A stretch of DNA of 64,000 bases from DASVCN01 sp040905665 (lineage in GTDB: Bacteria; Deinococcota; Deinococci; Deinococcales; Trueperaceae). The position numbers and the translations under genes were made by a program. Of the stretch, positions 33,565 through 41,093 are shown piece by piece. The DNA lies in the NCBI GenBank assembly GCA_040905665.1, contig JBBDRD010000052.1:4079-68078 (forward strand), in the 5' to 3' direction. The notes under the pieces are model-generated. The model ran no database searches. It was not told the origin of the DNA and worked only from the letters and a program-made list of their open reading frames with translations. Each line of letters opens with the position of its first letter. Positions within the stretch are counted from its first letter, which is position 1.

Positions 33565-34100
33565 ATGGTTGGCCCCCGCGACGTTCATTACACGTCGAGA
33601 GAACTACCGTTCCTCTTCGATGGCGACGCGGTGGTCCTCGGCGGCTCCTTCGCCGGGATTTCCGCCGCATTGAAGTTGGCAACTGCCGGGCTATCGGTCG
33701 CGCTGGTCGAGCCGCGAACGTATCTTGGTCGCGAGGTGACCGCTACCCTACGTCCCTGGTTGAATGTCGGTTCGCAAGATTGTCTTCCCGAGCCGGTTGA
33801 ATCTTTCGTGGAGCGCCTGCGAGACGCTCCTGCTTCGGAAGTTTCGTTTGCAGAGGAAATCCCTTTCGCGATGGACGCAATCAAGCTACACCTCGAGGAT
33901 TGCCTGCTGTGAGCAGGGATCAAATTCATCTACGCGAGCTTGCCGGTGGCGGTCTGCTTCGGTGACCTCGGCGTCGAAGGGGTTGCGATCCGCAACAAGT
34001 CGGACAGGCAATTCCTGGGGTGCGGGTTTTTGATCGACACGAGCGAGACAGCTATTACGGCTCGGTTGACAGGAGAGGAGTTCGCCGAGGATCGCTGCGA
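33565..34100 (+). pseudogene. FAD-dependent oxidoreductase, N-terminal fragment with nonsense codon
   Basis: The ATG at 33565 follows AGGAG. The protein shows an FAD-binding motif VVLGGSFAGISAALKLATAG and LVEPRTYLGREVTATLRPWL, typical of FAD_oxidored proteins. The frame is broken by TGA at 33910-33912 (LEDCLL-stop-AGIKFIY), then continues in the same frame with LPVAVCFGDLGVEGVAIRNK and IDTSETAITARLTGEEF. After about 34100 the likeness is lost. The rest of the gene is missing, replaced by the Xre-RES module. The stop is a real inactivating change rather than a sequencing shift because both sides share one frame. Confidence 0.65.
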
Positions 34101-34253
34101 CCGACCGGTTTCCCAGGGGCTCCCTACGACTCAGGGTGGACCGCCCCCACCGATCCCGTGGCGAGTTGGGGTCTGGAGATTCTCGTCGCCGCCGTCGGCG
34201 ATTGAGGCTCTGCCGGCGATCGTCAGCCTCAGCAAACTCTCGCCAGCTGGCGG

Positions 34254-34262
34254 TGTTATAAT
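34254..34262 (+). promoter_or_regulatory. Extended -10 promoter of the Xre-RES module
   Basis: TGTTATAAT at 34254-34262 is a perfect extended -10 (TGnTATAAT). No -35 is visible, as expected for this class. Transcription should start about four bases before the ATG at 34273, giving an almost leaderless antitoxin mRNA. Confidence 0.6.
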
Positions 34263-34272
34263 GCCACTTGAC

Positions 34273-34725
34273 ATGACCGAGGTTTCTCTTAATCGATATC
34301 ACGTTCCCGCGTCTCGCCCACCCACATATGGTGAGAATATCGGCCTTCATGAGGCCGATGCGGATGAACTGATTGAAACTCTGAAACGTGGCCTGCCCGT
34401 TACGGCATTCGATAACCTGCGCGATGCCCTTGACGTGACCAAGTTGGAACTAGCAGGGGTGCTCGGCATTAGCGAACGCACGTTGGCGCGTCGGCTGAAG
34501 AGTTCGCGATTCAACTCGGAGGAGAGTGAGCGTATCTACCGAATCGCTCGACTTCTGGCCAAGGCAACAGTTGTACTCGAGTCGGACGGCGAAGCTGCGA
34601 TCTGGCTAAAGACTCCTAAACGCTACCTCAAGGGGAAGATTCCTCTGCAATATGCCGGCACTGAAGTGGGTGCGCAGACGGTCGAGCGACTTCTGGGCCG
34701 GATAGAGCATGGCGTCTTCAGTTGA
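34273..34725 (+). CDS. Xre/MbcA/ParS-type antitoxin of a RES-Xre pair
   Basis: Encodes 150 residues from ATG 34273; another ATG four codons earlier overlaps the -10 box and is less likely. The N-terminal HTH contains LAGVLGISERTLARRLKSSR, and the C-terminal DUF2384 toxin-binding part contains ERIYRIARLLAKATVVL, WLKTPKRYLKGKIPLQYAGTEVG and VERLLGRIEHG. It neutralises the RES toxin encoded next and probably represses the operon. Its stop codon lies in the first unit of a five-copy repeat. Confidence 0.87.
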   Translation: MTEVSLNRYHVPASRPPTYGENIGLHEADADELIETLKRGLPVTAFDNLRDALDVTKLELAGVLGISERTLARRLKSSRFNSEESERIYRIARLLAKATVVLESDGEAAIWLKTPKRYLKGKIPLQYAGTEVGAQTVERLLGRIEHGVFS

Positions 34726-34798
34726 GCACCACTTAAGTTGAGCACCATTTAGTTTGAGCGCTATTTAGTTGAGCGCTATTTAGTTGAGCACCAAGGCC
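34722..34798 (+). repeat. Five-copy 15/16-bp repeat at the antitoxin-toxin junction
   Basis: TTGAGC begins at 34722, 34738, 34754, 34769 and 34784. Units 1-4 have the form TTGAGC-RC-Y-A-YTTA-R: a TTG, three codons and an in-frame TAA or TAG. Unit 5 begins TTGAGCACCAAG and is the actual toxin start. So the toxin's first codons have been copied into four start-stop minicistrons. The antitoxin stop TGA is inside unit 1. Confidence 0.9.
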
Positions 34799-35245
34799 TA
34801 CAGGCTGACCAAGTCGAAGCATGCCGACACGGCATTCAGCGGTGAAGGCGCCAGACTTTACGGTGGCCGATGGAGTCCACCCGGAATTTCGGTCGTCTAT
34901 CTCGCCGACTCCCTTCCGCTGGCCGTCCTCGAAACGCTGGTTCATCTGGAGAGGCCGCAGGTGCTGGACTCCTACGTGTACTTCGAAGTCAGCTTCGAGA
35001 GCGATCTCGTACTGGCCCTCGATGCTGCAGACCTACCCGAGGATTGGCGATCGAACCCAGAACCCGTGTCCGCGGCAGTCGTTGGCGCTGCCTGGGCCCG
35101 TGACCAGGCGTCACTGCTTTTGCAAGTACCGAGCGCTGTGATACCCCAGAACCACAACTATCTGCTGAATCCTGCACACCCCGATAGAGAAAAGCTGACG
35201 CTCAAAGGTCCCATGCTGTTCGACTTTGATTCCCGGCTTGTGTAG
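34784..35245 (+). CDS. RES-domain NAD+-degrading toxin
   Basis: Encodes 153 residues. The TTG at 34784 is used because the protein then starts STKAYRLTKSKHADTAFSGE, as in RES toxins, and the frame is closed just upstream. The RES core includes GARLYGGRWSPPG with the Arg and Tyr of the NAD site, ADSLPLAVLETLVHL with the catalytic Glu, and the C-terminal QNHNYLLNPAHP. RES toxins destroy cellular NAD+. The partner Xre antitoxin is directly upstream. No ribosome site precedes the TTG; four decoy start-stop units do. Confidence 0.88.
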   Translation: MSTKAYRLTKSKHADTAFSGEGARLYGGRWSPPGISVVYLADSLPLAVLETLVHLERPQVLDSYVYFEVSFESDLVLALDAADLPEDWRSNPEPVSAAVVGAAWARDQASLLLQVPSAVIPQNHNYLLNPAHPDREKLTLKGPMLFDFDSRLV

Positions 35246-35327
35246 ATGCTCCACTCCAGACAACACCCACAACATGCACTCATGACCGCGCGACGCCACA
35301 CCTGCTAAAGTAGTCCCAACGACAAAT

Positions 35328-35338
35328 TGGTAATACCA
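35328..35338 (+). promoter_or_regulatory. FadR-type operator upstream of second GntR gene
   Basis: TGGTAATACCA is a TGGT-N3-ACCA palindrome of the same class as the two sites at 13840 and 13955. It lies 48 bases before the GTG of the second GntR/FCD gene. No convincing -35/-10 pair could be assigned; TAAAGT at about 35306 is a possible -10, which would place the operator in the early transcribed region. Confidence 0.6.
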
Positions 35339-35386
35339 TCTGTCCGCCCGGCCAACGGGCAGCGGGCCGACGTAGGGAGTGCGAAC

Positions 35387-36073
35387 GTGACAATCATCCC
35401 CCGGGTCGTCACCCAGACGAAAAGCGAAGCGATCATCGAAATCCTCGCGCAGTTCGTCAGCGACTCGAGACTTCAAGTAAACGACCGCCTGCCGGCCGAG
35501 CGCGACCTCGCCGCCTCCCTGGGCGTGAGTAGACCCGTGCTGCGCGAGGCGCTCAAGCAGCTGGAGGCGCTCGGCGTGATCGAGCCGAGACCGGGCAGCG
35601 GCACCTACCTCCGCTCCCCACTGTCGCCCAACGACCTGCACCTGGTCATGCGAGTGGAGATGGAACGCGAGTCGCTCATGAAACTGCTCGAACTTCGTCG
35701 CGCCCTGGAGAGCGAGGCGGCCGCGTTGGCCGCGCTGCGGGCAACACCGGAAGGGATCCGCGAACTAGAGGCCCTGGTCGACATCCTCGAAACGGAATTC
35801 CACACCAAAGGCGACAATCCGCAGTCGGATAAGGCGTTCCATGTCGCACTCTTCCACCTCTCCGACAACCGCCTCCTATGGGACGTGATGCGGTCGGTTT
35901 GGGACCAGATAGAGAAGTTCTGGGACTATCCCCTGGGCAAACAGGACTTCGCCAAGCGCACCCTGCCGCTGCACCGCGCGACCTTCGAGCGCATCCGGGC
36001 CGGTGACCCCAACGGAGCCCGCGCCGCGGTACACGCGATGTTCGCGATCGTCGAGGAGGATCTGCGTGAGTAG
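35387..36073 (+). CDS. GntR-family regulator, FadR/FCD subgroup
   Basis: Encodes 228 residues. The GTG at 35387 follows TAGGGAG at seven bases; a longer frame starting with TTG at 35327 overlaps the operator and is rejected. The winged helix includes RLPAERDLAASLGVSRPVLREALKQL, and the FCD domain has LRRALESEAAALAAL, FHVALFHLSDN and LPLHRATFERIRAGD with the metal His pattern. It resembles the regulator at 14042 but is clearly a different protein. Its stop overlaps the next gene by eight bases, so it heads the operon with the PLP enzyme and importer. Confidence 0.87.
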   Translation: MTIIPRVVTQTKSEAIIEILAQFVSDSRLQVNDRLPAERDLAASLGVSRPVLREALKQLEALGVIEPRPGSGTYLRSPLSPNDLHLVMRVEMERESLMKLLELRRALESEAAALAALRATPEGIRELEALVDILETEFHTKGDNPQSDKAFHVALFHLSDNRLLWDVMRSVWDQIEKFWDYPLGKQDFAKRTLPLHRATFERIRAGDPNGARAAVHAMFAIVEEDLRE

Positions 36074-37352
36074 GAACGGCGAGTTCGGCGACGACGGACC
36101 GATCGACACCCGTAGCGCCTCCCCGGACCGCCACGAAGACTCACTCTCAACGCTCCTCCTCCAGGACGACGGCCACGACGCCTTCCGGCAACCCATCCAT
36201 GGCGCCGCGCCCGCCCTCTACCAAACCTCCCTCTTCACATTCGGCTCCTTCGAAGAGATGCGCCAGGCGATCGAATCCAAAGACGACGCGTACATCTACA
36301 CTCGCGGACGCAACCCCACCGTGCGGGCATTCGAAGAGAAGATCGCTCTGCTCGAGGGCGCACAAGACGCCTGCGCCTTCGCCAGCGGCATGGGCGCTAT
36401 CGCCGCGGTAGTGCTGGGGAACGTCAGGGCCGGCGACAAGATCCTCTGCATCCGCAACGTCTACCCCGATGCCTACAAGCTGATGACCCGGTTCCTGCCA
36501 AAGTTCGGCGTGGAGACCGAGTTCGTCGATGGCACCAGCTCCCAAGCCGTGCAAGACCGCCTCGACGACGACCAAATTAAGCTCCTTTATCTGGAGAGTC
36601 CCACGACGCTGCTTTTCGAGCTACAAGACTTGGAGGCGCTCTGCCGGGCTGCCCGGCAACGAGGTGTCGTCACCGTGGTGGACAACTCGTGGGCCACGCC
36701 GCTGGGGCAGAGGCCCCTCGACCACGGCGCCGACCTGGTGCTCCACTCCGCCTCGAAATACCTCTCGGGCCACTCCGACGTCGTCGCAGGCGTGGTCGCC
36801 GGGAGCAGCGAGGCGATCGGCCGGCTTCGCGATCTGGAGCTGATGGTACTCGGCGGAAAACTCTCCCCCTTCGACGCCTGGCTGCTGCTGCGCGGACTGC
36901 GAACGCTTCCGCTTCGCCTCGAGCGTCACGAGAGTTCCGCCCGCAAGATCGCCGACTTCCTCGCTCAGCAAGCGCAGATAACCAAGGTCCACTACCCAGG
37001 CGACGCCGGCCATCCGCAAGGCGACCTCTACCACAAGTACTTCAGCTGCGGAGGAGGCCTCCTGAGCTTCGAACTGGCCGACGAGGCTCAAGTCGAACCA
37101 TTCGTCGACGCCTTGCGCGTCTTCAGCCTGGGCGTGAGCTGGGGCGGCTTCGAAAGCCTCGTCTACCCCGTGCTGATGAGCCACCTCACCGCCGGCGAGC
37201 ACAGCGCCAGCCGAGCGTTCGGAGTTCCCCGCAGCCTCGTTCGGCTCCATGTGGGCCTGGAGGATCCCGCCGACCTGATCACCGACCTCGCACGAGCTCT
37301 CGGGGCCGTGGAGACCAACGCGACGAAAGGGGAGAAAGCCATGGAGGTGTAA
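36066..37352 (+). CDS. Cys/Met-metabolism PLP-dependent lyase or synthase
   Basis: Encodes 428 residues. GAGGAGG lies six bases before the GTG at 36066. Characteristic features are YIYTRGRNPTVRAFEEKIALLEG, the PLP phosphate region SGMGAIAAV, DNSWATPLGQRP, the Schiff-base Lys in LHSASKYLSGHSDVVAG and the C-terminal VRLHVGLEDPADLI. This family holds cystathionine gamma-synthase, cystathionine lyases and methionine gamma-lyase; the specific reaction is not readable. The place between a GntR gene and a sugar importer is unusual, so it may act on a beta- or gamma-substituted amino acid or sugar adduct taken up by that system. Confidence 0.86.
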   Translation: MSRNGEFGDDGPIDTRSASPDRHEDSLSTLLLQDDGHDAFRQPIHGAAPALYQTSLFTFGSFEEMRQAIESKDDAYIYTRGRNPTVRAFEEKIALLEGAQDACAFASGMGAIAAVVLGNVRAGDKILCIRNVYPDAYKLMTRFLPKFGVETEFVDGTSSQAVQDRLDDDQIKLLYLESPTTLLFELQDLEALCRAARQRGVVTVVDNSWATPLGQRPLDHGADLVLHSASKYLSGHSDVVAGVVAGSSEAIGRLRDLELMVLGGKLSPFDAWLLLRGLRTLPLRLERHESSARKIADFLAQQAQITKVHYPGDAGHPQGDLYHKYFSCGGGLLSFELADEAQVEPFVDALRVFSLGVSWGGFESLVYPVLMSHLTAGEHSASRAFGVPRSLVRLHVGLEDPADLITDLARALGAVETNATKGEKAMEV

Positions 37353-37415
37353 TTGACCAGAACCCCTGAATTTCTACCCGGCAACCCCACACCCCTACTC
37401 GATGAGGAGTAAAGA

Positions 37416-38966
37416 ATGAAATCAGCCATGTTACGCACCGCACTGTTACTCGCGTTCGTGCTGGCCTTCGTCGCGGGAGCACAAGAGTTCCCCTACGACC
37501 AGCAGCAGGACATGAACGGGGAGCCCGACACCATCGTCGTGATGGGTTCCAGCGACTTCGATCCCTCCACTCCGGCCGGCGCCTATCTTCAGGAGGTAGC
37601 GCGTCTCTATATGGAGCAGAATCCCCACATCACGGTCCAGATGGACTACGGCTCCTGGGGTGACCTGTGGCAGAAGGTAGGCGTAATGCTGGGTAACCGG
37701 CAGGGACCCGACCTGCTGGTGGGCCCCCGCGACTACCTCATGGCCAACGGTCGTGGTGGCGGTCAGTGGGAAGACATCATCACTGTTCCGGAGGATCAGT
37801 TCCTTAGCGCCGAAGCACAGCGCGGCATGGGCCCAACGCTGCTCGAGGCTTCCCGCTTCCCGGGCCGTGAAGGCTTCATGGTGTGGCCATGGACCATCTA
37901 CATCGACGGCACCATGGTCGTGAATGGCGACATGCTGCGTGAGGCCGGCTACGACCCTCTCGAGATCCAGCAGAACGGCTGGACCATGGAAGAGTTCATG
38001 GACGTCGCCAAGCAGGTCACCAACGGCGACCAGTACGCGGCGTTCTTTGGACCGATGGGCGGACATAACGGCGAGCGCATCTTCCTCACCGGGCTCCTTT
38101 CGCACGAGCAGCCCTACCGCCTTCAGTCGCATGGTGGTGGCAATCCTCCGTTCGTCGACATCGAAACCGGCGAGCTCACCTGGGATCAGGAAGGTTTCAC
38201 CGCCGGCTGCCAGGCCATCCGCACCTTCATCGACGAAGGTTGGATCCCCGAGAACACCGTGGGTATCGCCTTCGATGAGTCGCGTGACGCCTTCGTCACC
38301 GGCCAGACTGCCTTCTCGTTCGATGGCCCCGACCTCTTGAACCTGGTCGAAGAGCGCAACCGCGCCATCGCCAACGGCGAAGAGCAGGGCGAGCCGGTCG
38401 AAGGCTTCGTCGTACCACGCCCCCATTTCAGCGGCGAGGGCTTCCAGCCGGTGCCCGTCACCGCTCTCTCCTACGGCTACTACTCCTTCAAGCAGGAGCC
38501 GTACAAGGGCGACGCCCACACCCGCAACGTCTTCGACTTCGCCCGTTTCCTCACCGACCCCGTCTTCCAGATCCGCAAGGCCGCCGACGACAGCATCCCA
38601 CCCGACGCCCGCGTCTACATGGGCGAGCAGAGCTGGTTTCCCGGCATTCTCGGCACCGGCCCCAACGCCCAGTACCTCCAGTCGGTTCGTGAAGTGTGGC
38701 AGCCCAGCATGGGCATCTACATCACCATGGCCACCACGCCCGAGCTGCAGGCCGCCCTCACCAGCTTCCGCAACGAGGTCTACGCGACCACCAAGGAAGA
38801 GGTCTTCCTTGGCCGCATCAGCTGCGACGATGCCGTGACGCAGATCCAGACCGAGCTGGAGCGCGTTGGCGAGCAGGTTCCGATGGACCAGCGTCTCACT
38901 GCCGAGGCCCCGGCAATCGCCGAGGACATGGCCGCCTTCGCTCGCGAGATCGGTCAGCCTGAGTAA
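37416..38966 (+). CDS. Large extracellular sugar-binding protein of ABC importer
   Basis: Encodes 516 residues. GAGGAG precedes the ATG and the signal peptide ends FVAGAQ at about residue 23. The mature protein starts with a proline/Gln-rich segment, then DTIVVMGSSDFDPSTPAG and QVDYGSW-like binding-protein motifs (VQMDYGSWGDLWQKVGVMLG). It is about 100 residues longer than usual family 1 proteins, as seen for receptors of large oligosaccharides. The heparinase-like lyase downstream suggests uronate-containing glycan fragments as ligand. Confidence 0.87.
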   Translation: MKSAMLRTALLLAFVLAFVAGAQEFPYDQQQDMNGEPDTIVVMGSSDFDPSTPAGAYLQEVARLYMEQNPHITVQMDYGSWGDLWQKVGVMLGNRQGPDLLVGPRDYLMANGRGGGQWEDIITVPEDQFLSAEAQRGMGPTLLEASRFPGREGFMVWPWTIYIDGTMVVNGDMLREAGYDPLEIQQNGWTMEEFMDVAKQVTNGDQYAAFFGPMGGHNGERIFLTGLLSHEQPYRLQSHGGGNPPFVDIETGELTWDQEGFTAGCQAIRTFIDEGWIPENTVGIAFDESRDAFVTGQTAFSFDGPDLLNLVEERNRAIANGEEQGEPVEGFVVPRPHFSGEGFQPVPVTALSYGYYSFKQEPYKGDAHTRNVFDFARFLTDPVFQIRKAADDSIPPDARVYMGEQSWFPGILGTGPNAQYLQSVREVWQPSMGIYITMATTPELQAALTSFRNEVYATTKEEVFLGRISCDDAVTQIQTELERVGEQVPMDQRLTAEAPAIAEDMAAFAREIGQPE

Positions 38967-38994
38967 TTTGCCCTGAGCAGTCTACTTAACCGTC

Positions 38995-39073
38995 GGGTTG
39001 GCCTCGAATCGGCCCGCCCGGCGGTTTGGGAGACGCACAAGACGGGTTGGGTTGGCCCCGAATCGGCCTGCCC
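38995..39073 (+). repeat. Two 25-bp hairpin-forming direct repeats after binding-protein gene
   Basis: Units at 38995-39019 and 39049-39073 agree at 23 of 25 bases (differences are T/C). Each can fold with GGCC and GGG pairing to GGCC and CCC around a TCGAATC-like loop. They fill the 130-base gap between the binding-protein stop and the permease start, the same position as the hairpins at 1921 and 12147. They probably stabilise or separate binding-protein mRNA. Confidence 0.7.
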
Positions 39074-39097
39074 AACCACCTCCCTCCCAAGGAGATG

Positions 39098-40015
39098 ATG
39101 ACGAAACGCGGGTTTTTCAGACGCTATTTTGAGGACAGCCGCTACAGCCAGTGGCGCTGGGCATATATCTTTATGAGCGTGGACCTGGCCTGGGCCGGGC
39201 TATTCCTGTTCTTCCCACTCGCCCTTGCGATCGTATTCAGCTTTCAGGACTTCAGCCTTGCCAACATCGGCGACGTGCGCTTCATCGGTTTCGAGAACTA
39301 CCGAGAGATCCTCACCGATACCCGCGGCTGGTGGCACTCGGTGAAAGTCACCGCCATCTGGACCCTGTTCACCGTGCCGGTCAACGTGGCGATCGCCATG
39401 GGGCTGTCGCTCCTCATCGCACCTCTTCGTGATGGACCCGCCAACTTCTTCAAGGGCGCCTTCTATCTGCCTGCCGTGGTGAGCCAGGTGGTCGTCTCGG
39501 TAATCATGGTGTGGATCTTCAGCCCCCGCAGCGGCCTCGCCAACATGCTGCTCCAGTCGGTCGGGCTGCCGTCGCAGCGCTGGTACGCCTCGCCCGAGCT
39601 GGCGCTCTTCACCCTCATGCTCATGGCCTGGCTCACCGGCCACGGCTTTGGCGTGCTGCTCTACACCGCCGCGCTCAAGCGCATCCCCACCAGCCTCTAC
39701 GAGGCGGCCGACATCGACGCGACCAGCGGCTGGAAGAAATTCTGGAAGATCACCTGGCCGCTCATCAAGCCCACCACCCTATACGTGACCATCATCCAGC
39801 TCATCGCCTCTTTCCAGACTTTCGCCGGCGCCTTCTTCATCACTAAGGGCGGGCCGCTCCGCTCCACCGAGTTCGTCAACTGGCGCATCTATACCGCCTT
39901 CTATACCGACGGGAACTTCGGGATGGCGTCGGCCATGGCGGTGGTGCTGATGGTGGTCATCATGATGATCTCGATTGCCAGCTTCAGACTGCTGGGCACG
40001 GACGTGGAGTACTGA
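39098..40015 (+). CDS. ABC sugar importer permease, MalF-like
   Basis: Encodes 305 residues. AAGGAG is followed at once by ATGATG; the second ATG (39098) is preferred for spacing, the first (39095) is possible. Six helices are seen, with coupling loop YEAADIDATSGWKKFWKITWP. The stop overlaps the start of the next permease gene by one base. It works with the large binding protein and the MalK encoded downstream. Confidence 0.9.
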   Translation: MTKRGFFRRYFEDSRYSQWRWAYIFMSVDLAWAGLFLFFPLALAIVFSFQDFSLANIGDVRFIGFENYREILTDTRGWWHSVKVTAIWTLFTVPVNVAIAMGLSLLIAPLRDGPANFFKGAFYLPAVVSQVVVSVIMVWIFSPRSGLANMLLQSVGLPSQRWYASPELALFTLMLMAWLTGHGFGVLLYTAALKRIPTSLYEAADIDATSGWKKFWKITWPLIKPTTLYVTIIQLIASFQTFAGAFFITKGGPLRSTEFVNWRIYTAFYTDGNFGMASAMAVVLMVVIMMISIASFRLLGTDVEY

Positions 40016-40947
40016 TGGCAACGCGAGCGAGATCGGTCCGTGAGCGGCAGCAGGCCGACACCTTCGAGCGTAGCGAGCAGGCGCGGCGAGCGGGCACTAT
40101 TTTCGCCTACGGCATGCTCAGCTTCTGGGCGATCCTCTCCTTGGTTCCGATCTACTTCCTGTTCATAATGTCGTTCCAGGATCTGGGCGTGAGCTTCACG
40201 GTCAGGGACATCCAGTGGTTCCCCATCAACCCCAACCTGGAAAACTACGTCACCCTGTTCCAGCTCGATGCGCCCTACTGGATCGAGCGGCGGCCCATCT
40301 GGCGCTGGGCGTTCAACAGCGGCCTGGTGGCCCTCATCCCCACCATCTCGAACCTCGTCTTCGATTCGGCGGCCGGCTACGCCCTGGCCAAGATGCGCTT
40401 CCCGGGGCGCGGCCTCATCTTTGGCATGGTGATCGCCACGATGGCAATCCCCGAGTTCATCACCTTCATTCCCCTCTACCGGATGATGTCGGACTTCCAC
40501 TGGATGAACACCTACTGGGCCCTGCTCTTCCCCGGTTTCGCCGGCGTGGCGGGAATCTTTCTGATGAAGCAGAGCATCCAGAGTTTGCCTTCGTCGCTCA
40601 TGGACGCGGCGCGGATCGACGCCTGCTCGGAGTGGGGAATCTTCTGGAAGATCGTCCTTCCTCTTTCCAAACCGGTGCTGGCCATCGTGGGCATCACCTC
40701 GTTCATGGCCGGCTGGAACTCCTACTTCTGGCCCTACCTGGTGGCTCAGTCGCGGGACATGCTCACCCTGCAAGCCGGCCTCTCCTCGATGATGGGCGCC
40801 GGCGCGACCGGCCTGCCGCCGTCGAGCAACGACCTGGGCGTGGTGATGGCCGGGGCCGCCCTGGCGGCGATTCCCATGATCGTCGTCTTCTTCATTTTCC
40901 AGAAGTACATCGTCCAGGGAATAACCGTGGGCGGGATGAAGGGTTAG
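40015..40947 (+). CDS. ABC sugar importer permease, MalG-like
   Basis: Encodes 310 residues. After a charged N-terminal region of about 30 residues there are six helices. The coupling loop contains MDAARIDACSEWGIFWKIVLP, with EAA replaced by DAA, and the C-terminus is YIVQGITVGGMKG. It is the partner of the preceding permease and is followed by a 45-residue membrane protein gene and then the ATPase. Confidence 0.9.
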   Translation: MATRARSVRERQQADTFERSEQARRAGTIFAYGMLSFWAILSLVPIYFLFIMSFQDLGVSFTVRDIQWFPINPNLENYVTLFQLDAPYWIERRPIWRWAFNSGLVALIPTISNLVFDSAAGYALAKMRFPGRGLIFGMVIATMAIPEFITFIPLYRMMSDFHWMNTYWALLFPGFAGVAGIFLMKQSIQSLPSSLMDAARIDACSEWGIFWKIVLPLSKPVLAIVGITSFMAGWNSYFWPYLVAQSRDMLTLQAGLSSMMGAGATGLPPSSNDLGVVMAGAALAAIPMIVVFFIFQKYIVQGITVGGMKG

Positions 40948-40954
40948 GGGTTCA

Positions 40955-41092
40955 ATGCCGCTCTACCCGTTCATCCTGCTGGTCGTGATCTTCCTGGCCG
41001 TCATGATCCTGCCGCCCATGGTGGCGGCGTATATCGACCATCGGCGTGAGCTTTCTCGCGCGTCGCAGCATTCCGGAAAGAGAGAAGACTGA
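40955..41092 (+). CDS. 45-residue single-helix membrane protein in importer operon
   Basis: ATG at 40955 with TAGGGG four bases upstream; the frame is open to TGA at 41092 and is too short for common gene-size limits. The product starts MPLYPFILLVVIFLAVMILP and continues PMVAAYIDHRRELSRA: one hydrophobic helix and a basic cytoplasmic tail. It sits tightly between the MalG-like and MalK-like genes (7 and 1 base gaps). No family is recognised. It could be a small subunit or regulator of the transporter. Coding status rests on ribosome site, spacing and protein-like composition. Confidence 0.6.
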   Translation: MPLYPFILLVVIFLAVMILPPMVAAYIDHRRELSRASQHSGKRED

Positions 41093-41093
41093 A

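Noticed and set aside
33910..33912. In-frame TGA as a selenocysteine codon
   Set aside because: The surrounding LEDCLL-x-AGIKF segment is an ordinary helix of an FAD enzyme with Glu expected there, no SECIS-like hairpin is evident and the gene is further decayed downstream.
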